NCBI GenBank assembly: GCA_963733845.1
Contig: CAVTEM010000007.1
Coordinates: forward strand, 434,001 to 498,000
Direction: 5' to 3'
DNA from: DATFQE01 sp963733845
GTDB taxonomy: Bacteria; Actinomycetota; Thermoleophilia; Gaiellales; Gaiellaceae
DNA: 64,000 nucleotides
A program made the translations under genes and the position numbers. The notes below the pieces were generated by a model. It saw only the letters and a list, made by a program, of their open reading frames with translations, searched no databases and had not been told where the DNA came from. Below, piece by piece: positions 20,451-29,256 of the stretch (its first letter is position 1; every line of letters starts with the position of its first letter).

Positions 20451-20710
20451 GCCGGCGGCGGAGCGGCCGCGTGCTTCACTCGCTCGAAGCACGCTTCGTG
20501 GCACGGGTACTCCGCCTCGCGCGGCGGGTTCGACACATGGACGCGGTACGCGTCGCGCGCGTCGGGCTCGATCCACTCGCCGCACACCAGGCATGCGCCG
20601 CCTCGCGAGAGGACGCGATCCTCGACCCGGTCCGGGATCTCGGCCCGGTTCGGATCGTGCATGACCTCCGTGACAGCCATCGCTAGATGCGGCGCGGGAA
20701 ACCCACGCAA
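20447..20710 (-). CDS. Small zinc-finger-like protein
   Basis: About 87 residues from TTG at 20710, or 77 from ATG at 20680. The middle has GGACLVCGEWIEPDARDAYR followed by SNPPREAEYPCHEACFERVK: two Cys in CxxC and a later CHEAC, arranged like a small treble-clef or zinc-ribbon metal site. I do not recognise a named family. It ends tail to tail with the epimerase, sharing 4 bases. The TTG start has a TACCGT box 5 bases upstream, while the ATG start has none, so the longer form may be real. Confidence 0.6.
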   Translation of the reverse strand: MRGFPAPHLAMAVTEVMHDPNRAEIPDRVEDRVLSRGGACLVCGEWIEPDARDAYRVHVSNPPREAEYPCHEACFERVKHAAAPPPA

Positions 20711-20715
20711 CTCTC

Positions 20716-20721
20716 ACGGTA
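20716..20721 (-). promoter_or_regulatory. Possible -10 box TACCGT
   Basis: TACCGT on the - strand, 5 bases before the TTG at 20710. It is the shortest spacing in the series and the least certain of them. Confidence 0.35.
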
Positions 20722-20789
20722 GCCGCTCGACTGTGGGGGCGGGGACTGGGCGGCGTGGGGTCCCGTCCAGTCCCCGATCCCCTCGTGGG

Positions 20790-22488
20790 TCACTTGAAGG
20801 TCCGGACCACGTGTTCGGCCGTGCGCCAGGCCGTCGCCTGGATCGTCTGGGTCGGGTTGCGGCCCGCCGAGCTCGGGAAGACCGAACCGCCGATGATGCC
20901 GAGGTTCGGCACCTCGTGGGACATGCCCCAGCGGTCGACGACGTTGACGGCCGGGTCGTCGCCCATCCGCGTCCCGCCGTAGGCATGTGTGCTCAGCGAG
21001 CGGGCACCCGGCGCCGCCGTCCAGACCTCGGCCGCGCCCGCGGCCTTCAGCCACTCGACCATCTTCCCCTGCACGTAGTCGGACTCACGGCGCTCGTTGT
21101 CGTGGAAGTCGTTGGTGATCCGGATCACCGGCCGGCCGAGCGGGTCCCTGACAGCCGGGTCGAGGTCGAGGTAGTTGTCCACGTACGAGAGCACCTCGAG
21201 CTGGGCGCCGACGCCGGCGACCGAGTCGGCGTTCTTCGCCAGCCAGGCCTTCCACTGCGAGCCCCAGCGCGGGACGCTGGGCGGGATCGAGTTCGCGGTT
21301 CCGATCGGCTTCGCTTCCATCGTCGCGCTGGCCATGCCCCCGCCGATGAAGCCGAGGCCGGTGTGGTCGAAGTTGTCGGCGTCCCAATCGTCCAGCGCCG
21401 TGAACTGCCCCAGCGTGCCGCTGTAGCGGTTCAATCGCTTCCCCGGGAACCAGCCGGTGGCGCCTGCGGAGCCGAGGCCGTGCGCGATGTAGTGCTTGCC
21501 GACCTGGCCGTGGTTGTTCGAGAGCCCGTTCGGAAAGGCTCTGCGATGTCGAGAGCAGCAGCAGGCGCACGTTGCCGTACGTGTACGCGGCGAGCAGCAC
21601 GACCTTCGCCGGCTGAAAGTACTCGCGCCTGTTCTTGAGGTAGAGCACGCCCGACGCGCGGCCCTGGCTGTCGACCTCGATGCGGAGCGCGTCCGCCGTC
21701 GGGACGACCTTCAGGTTCTTCGTCTTCTCGGCGGCCGGGATGTAGTCGACGTTGGTCTGGACCTTGGCGTTCGTGTAGCAGCCCGTCCAGCCGCAGAAGC
21801 CGCAGTACGTGCAACCGGACTTGCCGCGGTACGCCTTCGAGCGGATTCCGGCCGGGCCGGGATACGGATGCCAGCCGACCGACTTCGCGGCGGCCGTCAT
21901 CATGTCCGTGAAGCCGGAGTTGCGGAGCGCCGGAAGCGGGTACTTGCGCCGGCGCGGCCCTTCGAAGGGGTTCCCCCGCGGGTCGAGCTTCCCCTGCAGG
22001 TTCCCGTGCTGGCCGGAGACCCCCGCGAAGTACTCGTGCTTGTCGTAGTACGGCTCGAGCTCGGCGTAGTCGATCGGCCAGTCGATCGAAGTCGAGTCCT
22101 TCGGGATCGCGTTCGGCCCGTAGCGCTTGATCGACTCCGACACGGTCTTGAAGTTCCACGGCAGGAATCGCCAGCTCTGGGTCATCCAGTGGATCGACGT
22201 GCCGCCGACCGCATTCATCATCGGGCCGACCGCACCGAGCGGGCGGGTCGCGGCGACGCGCGCGTTCGGTCGCGTCGTGGGCACCTCCTTGTTGGCCTTG
22301 AAGCGGCCCCACGTGTCGCGAATGTCGTTCTTGATCTCGTCGAACGGGTAGTCCTTCACGGTCGCGCGCGGCCCCGCCTCGAGGGCGACGACCTTCATGC
22401 CCGCGTTCGCGAGCGGCCAGACGGCGGTGCCGCCTGCCGCGCCGGTGCCGATGACGACGACATCGACCGGCTTCAGCATCTCGGGCAT
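20790..22488 (-). CDS. GMC-type flavin oxidoreductase, gluconate/sorbitol dehydrogenase-like large subunit (frameshifted)
   Basis: About 565 residues. VDVVVIGTGAAGGTAVWPLA is the FAD-binding Rossmann motif; GPMMNAVGGTSIHWMTQSWR and the C-terminal AYGGTRMGDDPAVNVVD, NLGIIGGSVFPSSAGRNPTQ (GMC C-domain with catalytic His region THAYGG) fit membrane-associated sugar or alcohol dehydrogenases. A cysteine cluster CTYCGFCGWTGC near residue 225 could bind an Fe-S cluster as in FAD-glucose dehydrogenases. An inserted base at about 21540 breaks the frame. The ATG at 22488 has a strong Shine-Dalgarno (AAGGAGG, 7 bases) inside the end of the subunit-3 gene, so the two are coupled. Confidence 0.88.
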
Positions 22489-23170
22489 GTCAGTACCTCC
22501 TTCGCCGCGGTCTTGAACAGCGGGATCGAGTAGGCCGACTGCATGTTCGCCTTCGGCTTGACATTGAGGCGCTGGTCGCGCGCACTGATCACGAGCCGCG
22601 GGCCGGGGAACCGCACGAGCTTCCAGCCGACGAGGTTCGTGTTCCCACCGTGCTCGGGTCGCCGAACATGCCCTGGACGGCGTGCGTGCGGAACATCTCG
22701 AACACCGCCTTGCCGTTCGGCACGAACTCCGACGGCGTGGCTCGATTCAGGTCCATGTCGGTCAGCACCGCGTCCTGCCTGTCGGCAGGCAGCGCGGCGA
22801 ACGTGGCGCCGTGCTTGGCGAGCGCGTACCCATCGAGCGCGTTGATGGCGGCCGTGTACGCGAGCCTGAACGGCCTGAGATCGCCGGCCAACGCGCGGTC
22901 GATGTAGCGCGCGACATTGGCCTCTTTCGCGCCGGGCCCCGTCGCGTCGGACGGGATCAGGCGGTCGCAGACGGCGGCGATGGTTCTGGCCTCTCCGGGA
23001 GAGAGGGTCTTCATTTGCCGCAGTTCGGCGAGCTCCGCCTCGGCACGAGCAGCGTCCGGCTTCAGCACCGTCGGTACGGCGGCGGCTGCGCCGAACACGC
23101 CCGCCCGCTTGAGGAGTTCGCTGCGAGACAGGGGTGTAGAGGGTGCCTTTTCCTCCCCTGAGCAGTCCAT
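22473..23170 (-). CDS. Gluconate 2-dehydrogenase subunit 3-like protein (frameshifted)
   Basis: About 232 residues. After LSRSELLKRAGVFGAAAAVP, an export-like segment that lacks a strict twin-arginine pair, comes the family core: LSPGEARTIAAVCDRLIPSD, ANVARYIDRALAGDLRPFRL, FAALPADRQDAVLTDMD and EFVPNGKAVFEMFRTHAVQG MFGDP (the last stretch split here at residue 20). Subunit 3 is the small partner of GMC dehydrogenases and assists export or maturation of the flavoprotein. An inserted base at about 22648 breaks the frame; corrected, it ends FKTAAKEVLTCPRC with TGA at 22473-22475, overlapping the flavoprotein start by 16 bases. ATG at 23170 has GGAGG 4 bases upstream. Confidence 0.8.
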
Positions 23171-23276
23171 TCGTCCTCCGATCGGAACGCGGGTATGTGG
23201 CGCGATCACTTTAAGCCAGCGGCGCGCGCTCTGCAATACTTCGCACGTTCGTCCAACAAACTGAAGGGAGTGACGC

Positions 23277-23646
23277 ATGGTCCGCCGGTTGTTCGTTCTT
23301 GCGACACTCGCCGTGGGGGCACTCGCTGCGGGCGTGGTCGCCATCGCCGCTCTCGCGCCGGCGGCGTCCGGCACGAACAGCGCGAAGTACACCGTCACGG
23401 CGCGTGACTTCAGGTTCGCGATCGTTCCGGCGCGGCTCAAGGCCGGAAGGCAGACGTTCACCGTCATCAATCGCGGCGAGGCCACGCACGACTTCAAGAT
23501 CGGCACGAAGAAGACCCGGCTCCTGAACCCAGGCCAGCGCCAGACGATCACGGTGACGCTCAAGAAGGGCCGCCGCTACACGGTGCATCTGCACCGTTCC
23601 GGGCCACGTGGCGCTCGGGATGAAGAAGACGATGGTCGCGCGATGA
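23277..23646 (+). CDS. Secreted cupredoxin (type-1 copper protein, frameshifted)
   Basis: About 122 residues. An N-terminal signal or anchor (RLFVLATLAVGALAAGVVAI) precedes a plastocyanin/azurin-like domain: YTVTARDFRFAIVPARLKAG, FTVINRGEATHDFKIG with the first copper His, and after removal of an inserted base at about 23597, YTVHCTVPGHVALGMKKTM with the Cys, His and Met copper ligands. It is therefore an electron carrier or copper-binding protein outside the membrane. ATG at 23277 has a good Shine-Dalgarno (AAGGGAG, 6 bases). It is divergent from the GMC dehydrogenase operon with a 106-base gap, so it could be the dehydrogenase electron acceptor (inference). Confidence 0.82.
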
Positions 23647-23774
23647 GCGAGGAAGAGCTCGAGGACGAGCCGCAGCCCGAGGATCAACCGGCCGAGCCCG
23701 AGCTCGAGGAGATCCCGGAGAACGTCCCGGACGACTGGCTGGAACAGAAGCCCTTCGATCCGGCCGGTCGCTAG
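23643..23774 (+). CDS. Small acidic protein, unknown
   Basis: A 43-residue reading frame starting by ATGA overlap with the corrected cupredoxin stop: MSEEELEDEPQPEDQPAEPE then LEEIPENVPDDWLEQKPFDP. More than a third of residues are Asp or Glu and several are Pro. No family recognised. The start-stop overlap and the position 15 bases before the convergent XRE gene favour a real gene. It might bind metal or a basic partner; no evidence beyond composition. Confidence 0.5.
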   Translation: MSEEELEDEPQPEDQPAEPELEEIPENVPDDWLEQKPFDPAGR

Positions 23775-23789
23775 AACGACGCTCGCGCC

Positions 23790-24347
23790 CTACAGGGTCG
23801 GCGGTGTGACCACGGCCAGCACGATCGCCTTGCTCTTCCCCAGGTTCCTGTAGGTGTGCCGTCGGTTGGCGCGGAAGTGCACGGTGTCGTGCTTCCGCAG
23901 GATGATCGGCTCGTGACCGTCGATCTCCGCCTGGATCGACCCGCGCAGCACGTGCACGATCTCTTCTCCTTCGTGCTCCGAGTAATCGGCCAGCCCGCCG
24001 CCCGGCTCGAAGATCGCGACGACCGGCATCATCATCCGGCCGTCCGTCTCGGAGGTGAGCAGGTAGACGTCGATTCCCTCGGCCGGCGACAGGACGTGCT
24101 GCCCGTCGCCGTCGCGAACCACGATCGGATCCTGGCCCGGTGACGGTGGCAGGAGGTCGGACAGGTGCACGCCGTAGAAGGCAACGAGCCGGATCAGGCG
24201 CCCGATCGTGATGTCCGTCCGACCGGTCTCGACAAGGGACAGGAAGGACTGGGAGATGCTCGTATCCTGTGCGACCTGGGCGAGCGATAAGCCGCGCTCG
24301 CGCCGGAGCGCGCGCAGGCGCTCGCCGAGCTCAGGCTGGGCCGACAT
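23790..24347 (-). CDS. XRE-family regulator with C-terminal cupin domain
   Basis: 185 residues. An N-terminal helix-turn-helix, LGERLRALRRERGLSLAQVA QDTSISQSFLSLVETGRTD (two blocks), then VDVYLLTSETDGRMMMPVVA-like cupin strands: FEPGGGLADYSEHEGEEIVH (His/Glu metal motif), VLRGSIQAEIDGHEPIILRK and HDTVHFRANRRHTYRNLG. This architecture senses a small ligand in the cupin and controls nearby metabolic genes. The start ATG at 24347 is supported by a TACCCT box 8 bases upstream. It ends 15 bases from the acidic small gene, convergent. Its target is unknown; the redox operon is one candidate. Confidence 0.88.
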   Translation of the reverse strand: MSAQPELGERLRALRRERGLSLAQVAQDTSISQSFLSLVETGRTDITIGRLIRLVAFYGVHLSDLLPPSPGQDPIVVRDGDGQHVLSPAEGIDVYLLTSETDGRMMMPVVAIFEPGGGLADYSEHEGEEIVHVLRGSIQAEIDGHEPIILRKHDTVHFRANRRHTYRNLGKSKAIVLAVVTPPTL

Positions 24348-24355
24348 GCGTTCAA

Positions 24356-24361
24356 AGGGTA
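24356..24361 (-). promoter_or_regulatory. Leaderless-type -10 box TACCCT
   Basis: TACCCT on the - strand, 8 bases before the ATG of the XRE-cupin gene. The hexamer lies between that gene and the stop of the upstream methyltransferase. Confidence 0.55.
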
Positions 24362-24372
24362 ACCGGCCGGCG

Positions 24373-24975
24373 CTATGCGGGCCTGGATCGCGGCGCACGG
24401 ATTGCCCGCGTAGCGATCGGGCCGAGGCGCAGCGACTCGTCCGCCTCGACCCGTAGTCCTGCGCGATCGAGCAGAGCGAGCAGCGGTCGGCGTGCGGGCG
24501 CATGTGCTCGCCGCGGTCGTGGTCGATGAACCAGCGGCCGACACGGTTGCGCTGCTCGGTCACAGGCTCGAGCGAGACGACGGCTCCTGAGGCCAGCTCG
24601 CGCGCCGTCGTCAGCACGGACACCGCCGCCTCGTCCGGCAGGTGGTGCAGGAAGTCGACCATCAGCACGAGGTCGAAGCGCTCGCCCTCGGCGACCAGCT
24701 CGGACGCATCGACGCAGCGGAACGTATGTCGCTCGTCGCCGCGCCGTCGGCGCGCGTGGTCCACGTAAGGGCAATTCAGGTCGACTCCTACGTAGCGGCC
24801 GCGCTGTCAGCGAGGCGTACTGGCCGATCCCGCAACCGATGTCGAGCACGCTCGGCTCGCCGTCGAGCAGCCCCCAGCGGGCGAGCAGCGCCCTGCGCCG
24901 CCGGTAGAGCCCGAACGTGAGGTCGAGCCCGACGCGGCTCGCCTCCCACACCAGCGGCCGGTCGAGGGCGCTCAC
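24373..24975 (-). CDS. SAM-dependent methyltransferase (frameshifted)
   Basis: About 200 residues. ALLARWGLLDGEPSVLDIGC GIGQYA is motif I (split here), then CVDASELVAEGERFDLVLMV, DFLHHLPDEAAVSVLTTARE and ASGAVVSLEPVTEQRNRVGR, ending LRLGPIATRAIRAPRSRPA. The end VSLEPVxxxRNxxGRWFxxxDRGEHxR is a recognisable pattern in class I methyltransferases of polysaccharide clusters. Inserted bases at about 24830 and 24460 break the frame. Start GTG at 24975 overlaps the stop of the upstream membrane protein (GTGA), so the two are coupled. Confidence 0.8.
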   Translation of the reverse strand: MSALDRPLVWEASRVGLDLTFGLYRRRRALLARWGLLDGEPSVLDIGCGIGQYASLTARPLRRSRPELPLRGPRAPTARRRATYVPLRRCVRAGRRGRALRPRADGRLPAPPAGRGGGVRADDGARAGLRSRRLARACDRAAQPCRPLVHRPRPRRAHAPARRPLLALLDRAGLRVEADESLRLGPIATRAIRAPRSRPA

Positions 24976-26649
24976 AGACCGAAGAAGACCCGTCGGCCGT
25001 CCGTGCTGACGATCGGCTCTCCGGCGCCCGCCGCGCGCGCCTGCGTCTCCAGGGCGGCGCCGTTGTCCGCGAAGCCGAAGCGGTCGACCATCACGCCTGC
25101 GTACCCGGCAGCGCGCGCCTCGGCGACCGTGTCGACGTCGTCGCCGATGTCCTCGTCGCGACCCTTCATCGCGCCGTAGCTCCAGCGCAGGTCGTCCGAG
25201 TGCAGGTAGGGGCGGACGTGGTCGTAGTCGACCATGCGCTGGATCGGCGGCGAGGAGGGGAACGCGAGGTAGGGGAGCTCGAGCACCGCGGCGCCCTCGG
25301 GCAGCGCCGCGTCGACGCGCTCGACCCAGTCCTCGTCGCTGCTCCACTCGGCGGCGACCTGGTCGTAGGACGGCGTCATCGCGCCGGTGGTCTGGTCGAG
25401 CGCGCCGACCAGGAGCAGCGGGCCGCGGCGACCGCCCAGGCCGCACCGTCCGCGAACCGGCCGAGCGGAGCGCGACCGCGAGCAGCGCGAGGAACGCGAT
25501 GAAGACCGAGAAGCGGTTCCAGGCGTGCAGCTGCGGGCTGATCAGGAAGCTGACGGCTGGCGCCAGCCCTCCCGTCATCGCGAAGAAGAGCGCGATCAGG
25601 GCCAGGACGGCCGCGTACCGCAGCAGCGGGTCGCCGCGTGGAGCGCCGGCCCGCCGAACGGCCTTCGCGAGCAGGATCGTCGCGAGCAGCACGACCAGCC
25701 CGACGTCCCGACGATGCCGAGGGCCGCGAAGGACGCCTCGGTGACGCCGACCTGGCGCTCGTAGCGCTCCTTGACGTCGGCGAGGCGCCGATGCGGTGGT
25801 CGCGACGGGCAGCACGAGCTGGAGCGGCGCGGAGGCTGAAGACCTCGGTCTCGAAGGCGAAGCGCTCGACCGCCGGGTTCGAGCCCTCCCGCAGGCGATC
25901 GACGATCGCCGGCGCGAAGTTCACGACCAGCGCGACCACGATCGCCGCCCCGAGGGCGCCGGCCGTCACGAGCGGACGGGTCGTCCGGCTCGTCGACCGC
26001 GGCCAGAGATCGCGGCGGCCGCCAGCAGGATCAGCGTGAAGGCGGCGTAGTACACGGCCGCCGAGCCGACGATCACGCACGCAGCGAGGATCGCGAGCGC
26101 CCGCCGGCTGCGAAGGGGCGTGACGAGCGGCGTGTCCGCGAGCACCGAGAGCGCGAGGAAGCAGCCGAGCGGCACCGCCCAGTACGCGGCCAGGAAGAGG
26201 TGGTCCTCGCCGCGCAGGAAGTGGTAGGGGAGCAGCGAGTAGAGCACCGAGGCGGCGAAGGCGCCCGGGCTGCGCCGACGCCCAGCCGGCGCAGGACGAG
26301 GAACGCCGTCAGCGCCGCCAGCGGGAAGGTCAGCAGGTAGAAGAGGTTGAAGGCGACGATCGGGTCGCGCACGACCACGCCGAGCGCACGCACGAGCGCC
26401 AGCTGGACGTTGTCGCCGGCGAAGACCGGGAAGTCGTAGAGCTCCTGCCCGCGCGGCGCGCCGAGCTCGTCGTTCTCCCAGAGCTGCGCCGTCCTCGACC
26501 GCGTGCTTGACGACGGCGGCGGTGAAGGCGGCGTCGCCGGAGTAGTCGAAGGGCACGCGCAGGTCGGCGTTCCAGACCTCGAGCACGAGGCACGCCACTA
26601 CGAGCGCGAGCGCCGCTGCGGCGAGCGTCCCGACGAGCGCGCGGCCCAC
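24972..26649 (-). CDS. GT-C-like membrane protein with soluble C-terminal domain (frameshifted)
   Basis: About 555 residues. After the first helix (GTLAAAALALVVACLVLEVW) comes a loop FDYSGDAAFTAAVVKHAVED and ELGAPRGQELYDFPVFAGDN, followed by around ten hydrophobic segments (IVAFNLFYLLTFPLAALTAF, LFLAAYWAVPLGCFLALSVL, AILAACVIVGSAAVYYAAFT, ALIALFFAMTGGLAPAVSFL). The last 150 residues are soluble: WVERVDAALPEGAAVLELPY, SDDLRWSYGAMKGRDEDIGD and YAGVMVDRFGFADNGAALE. This organisation is seen in large membrane proteins of O-antigen and phosphoglycerol-type clusters whose reaction is not established. Inserted bases at about 26485, 26270, 25995, 25795, 25707 and 25440. Confidence 0.65.
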
Positions 26650-26651
26650 CC

Positions 26652-27612
26652 CTACAGCTCGGCGCGTGCGGCGAGTCGCTTGACGTCGGCCTCGACCATG
26701 AGCTGTACCAGTTCGTCGAAGCCGACCTCGGGCCTCCAGCCCAGCCGCTCGCGCGCCTTCCTCGCGTCGCCGAGGAGCGCCTTCGGGGTCGGTGGCGCCG
26801 CGCGTGAGCGACTCGTCGTAGCGGACGTGCTCCTGCCAGTCGAGGCCGACGACGCCGGAAGGCGGCCTCGACGAGGTCGCGGACGGAGCGGGCCTCGCCC
26901 GTGGCGACGACGTAGTCGTCCGCGCCCTCGGCGCGCACCATCAGCTGCATCGCGCGGGTGTAGTCGCCGGCGAAGCCCCAGTCGCGGCGGGCGTCGAGGT
27001 TCCCGAGCGTGACGTGGTCCTCGAGCCCGAGGCTGATCGCCGCGGCGGCGCGGGTGATCTTGCGGGTGACGAAGTGCGGCGGGCGGCGCGGCGACTCATG
27101 GTTGAACAGGATCCCGGCGGACGCGTGCAGCCCGTAGCGGGCTCGAAACGCCTGCACCGCGTGGAGCCCGAAGGCCTTGGCCGCACCGTAGGGGCTCAGC
27201 GGCGCCGGCCGCGTCGTCTCGCTCTGCGGCGGCTCGTCGGCGGCGGCGAAGATCTCGCTCGACGAGGCGAAGAAGGCGCGCGTCTGCGGGACTCGCACGC
27301 AGCGCGTCGAGCAGCGCGACGACCGCGCCTGTCTCGGCGCGCGTCAGTCCGACCGGGTCTTCCCACCAGGCGGGCACGAACGAGACCGCGGCGAGGTGGT
27401 AGAGCTCGTCGGGAGCGAGCTCGGTAGAGCCTGCGCCGGGATCGAGGAGGTCGAGGTCGACGAAGCGAATCCGGTCGCGGATCTCCCTCGAGCAGCGGGT
27501 AGTCGTCAGGAGAGCCGAGGACGGTGCCGAGCACCTCGTGCCCGTCCGCCAGCAGTTGCTCGGCGAGATAGGAGCCGTCCTGCCCGCCGACACCCGTGAT
27601 CAGCGCCCTCAC
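26652..27612 (-). CDS. GDP-mannose 4,6-dehydratase-like SDR enzyme, second copy (frameshifted)
   Basis: About 315 residues. VRALITGVGGQDGSYLAEQL is the cofactor motif; ELYHLAAVSFVPAWWEDPV, FFASSSEIFAAADEPPQSET, RPAPLSPYGAAKAFGLHAVQ (YxxxK) and AGILFNHESPRRPPHFVTRK then LGNLDARRDWGFAGDYTRAM are Gmd signatures. It differs from the first Gmd (WxxxW loop, AAADEPP insertion), so it may act on another GDP- or related sugar. Inserted bases at about 27490, 27295, 26860 and 26795. Start GTG at 27612 with a TAGGGT box 8 bases upstream. Confidence 0.85.
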
Positions 27613-27620
27613 GGGCGCGC

Positions 27621-27626
27621 ACCCTA
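27621..27626 (-). promoter_or_regulatory. Leaderless-type -10 box TAGGGT
   Basis: TAGGGT on the - strand, 8 bases before the GTG at 27612, in the 94-base gap downstream of the priming transferase gene. It suggests the Gmd-like gene has its own promoter. Confidence 0.55.
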
Positions 27627-27706
27627 CGCGACCCGCTTGGCGGGGGCGTGCTCGGCTCGGTGCGCCCCGAGCTCGGCTCGAGCATGCGAGACCGCCGAGG
27701 CTTCGC

Positions 27707-29222
27707 TCAATACGCGCCGCGCGCCGCCACGACGGCGGGCACCGTCTTGGCGAGGATCGAGATGTCGAGCCAGATCGACCAATGCTCGAGGTAGTAGAAG
27801 TCCAGGCGGACGAGGTCGTCGAAGCGAGAGATCGGCACGACCCGCGATCTGCCACAGGCCCGTCATCCCCGGCAGCACGAGGTAGCGCTTGCGGTGCCAC
27901 GCCTCGAGGCGCTCGAAGTCGCGCACGGGCAGCGGCCGCGGCCCGACGAGGCTCATCTCGCCGCGAAGCACGTTCAGCACCTGCGGGATCTCGTCGAGCG
28001 AGAAGCGGCGCAGGAAGCGGCCGACCGGGGTGATGCGCGGGTCGTCGCGGATCTTGAACAGCGCGCCCTCGGCCTCGTTCGCCCCTTCCAGCTGCTCCTG
28101 CCGCTCGGCCGCGTCGGCGTACATCGTCCGGAACTTGATCATGTCGAACGGCTCCTCGTTCAGCCCGATCCTGCGGTCGCGGTACAGGATCGGCCCGCGC
28201 GACCCGAGCTTGATCGCGGCGGCCACGGCGAGCCAGATGGGCAGGCCGAACACGATCACCAGCACGCTCACCACGAGGTCGAACGCCCGCTTCACGACCC
28301 AGTCGGAGCCGGCGAAGGCCGGCGGGCGCAGCTCGAAGAGCGGCGTGCCCTGACCGGGGATGTACTCGGCTCGCTCGGTCAGGAGCGCCGTCGTCTTCGG
28401 TGCCACGCGCACCTGGACGCCGCGCCGGTGGGCCTGCTCGACGATGTCGAGCAGCTGGCGCTCGCTGAAGTCCGAGTCGGCCAGGATCAGCTCGTCCAGC
28501 GCCTGCGTCTCGGCGAGCACGCCCGGGAGGCTCTCGAGCGGCCCCAGCACGGGCAGGTCACCTCGAGCCGAGCCCTCGCTGACCACGCCGATGAAGTCGT
28601 AGGTGATGCCGCTGCGGTTGGAGCCGATCGCCTGGTGCAGGTGCGTGAGGCTCGGCTCCTCGCCGACGAGGATCGCACGCCGGCGGACGCCCGCGATCCG
28701 CATCGCCTCGCCGCTCAGCACCTCGTAGCTCGCGCGCAGCAGCCCGATCAGCACGACGGCGAGCACGAGTGCGGTCGGCACGAGCCCGTAGGTGTGGAAC
28801 TCGTGGTCGGTGCCGATCCCGAAGGCGAGGGCCAGGACGCCCACGAGCGCCAGCGAGCCGACGATGCGGCCGACCCCCGCACGATGGCCGCGCTCGGCGT
28901 ACAGGCCGGCTCTCCAGAAGACGAGCACGGTCACGAGCCCGAGAAACGGCAGCCAGTCCGACTCGGCGCGCCAGAGCACGCCCCAGAGGATCGAGTCGGC
29001 GCCGTGGTAGAGCTCGCGGATGACCAGCGCGGCGTAGATCCCGAGGGTCAGGCCGCAGAGATCGAGCAGGACGAGAGAGGCGACGCTCGCGACCCGGCGG
29101 ACGAACGCGCGCAGGTGCTGCGCGGAGAGGAGCCAGGGCCGCGCGGAGCGGATGTCGCCCACCCTCGGCGCGGGCGGAGGTCGCTCGGAGGACGCGGGCC
29201 GGACGGCAGGCTTCGTGGCCAC
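27707..29222 (-). CDS. Polyprenyl-phosphate sugar-1-phosphate transferase (WbaP/CpsE type, long form)
   Basis: About 504 residues. It starts the repeat unit by moving a hexose-1-phosphate from a UDP-sugar to undecaprenyl phosphate. Four N-terminal membrane segments (SLVLLDLCGLTLGIYAALVI, LVLAVVLIGLLRASYEVL) and a CoA-binding-like domain (RRRAILVGEEPSLTHLHQAI) precede the catalytic domain: VKRAFDLVVSVLVIVFGLPI, RGPILYRDRRIGLNEEPFDM, IKFRTMYADA, RFSLDEIPQVLNVLRGEMSL and VGPRPLPVRDFERLEAWHRK. One inserted base at about 27838 breaks the last 45 residues; the corrected end is VPAVVAARGAY. GTG start at 29222, supported by a TAGAGT box. Confidence 0.92.
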
Positions 29223-29228
29223 GCGGAA

Positions 29229-29234
29229 ACTCTA
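29229..29234 (-). promoter_or_regulatory. Leaderless-type -10 box TAGAGT
   Basis: TAGAGT on the - strand, 6 bases before the GTG at 29222, directly after the glycoside hydrolase gene end. No Shine-Dalgarno sequence is present. Confidence 0.6.
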
Positions 29235-29256
29235 CTCCCGGTTTGTCAGAAGTCCT

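Noticed and set aside
20447..20710. Small zinc-finger-like gene as antisense artefact of the SDR gene
   Set aside because: It overlaps the SDR gene only by 4 bases and has an orderly Cys/His pattern, so I kept it as a gene.
23195..23276. A second promoter-operator for the GMC operon in the divergent gap
   Set aside because: The gap probably holds both promoters, but I could not find a clear -10/-35 pair or repeat to place them.
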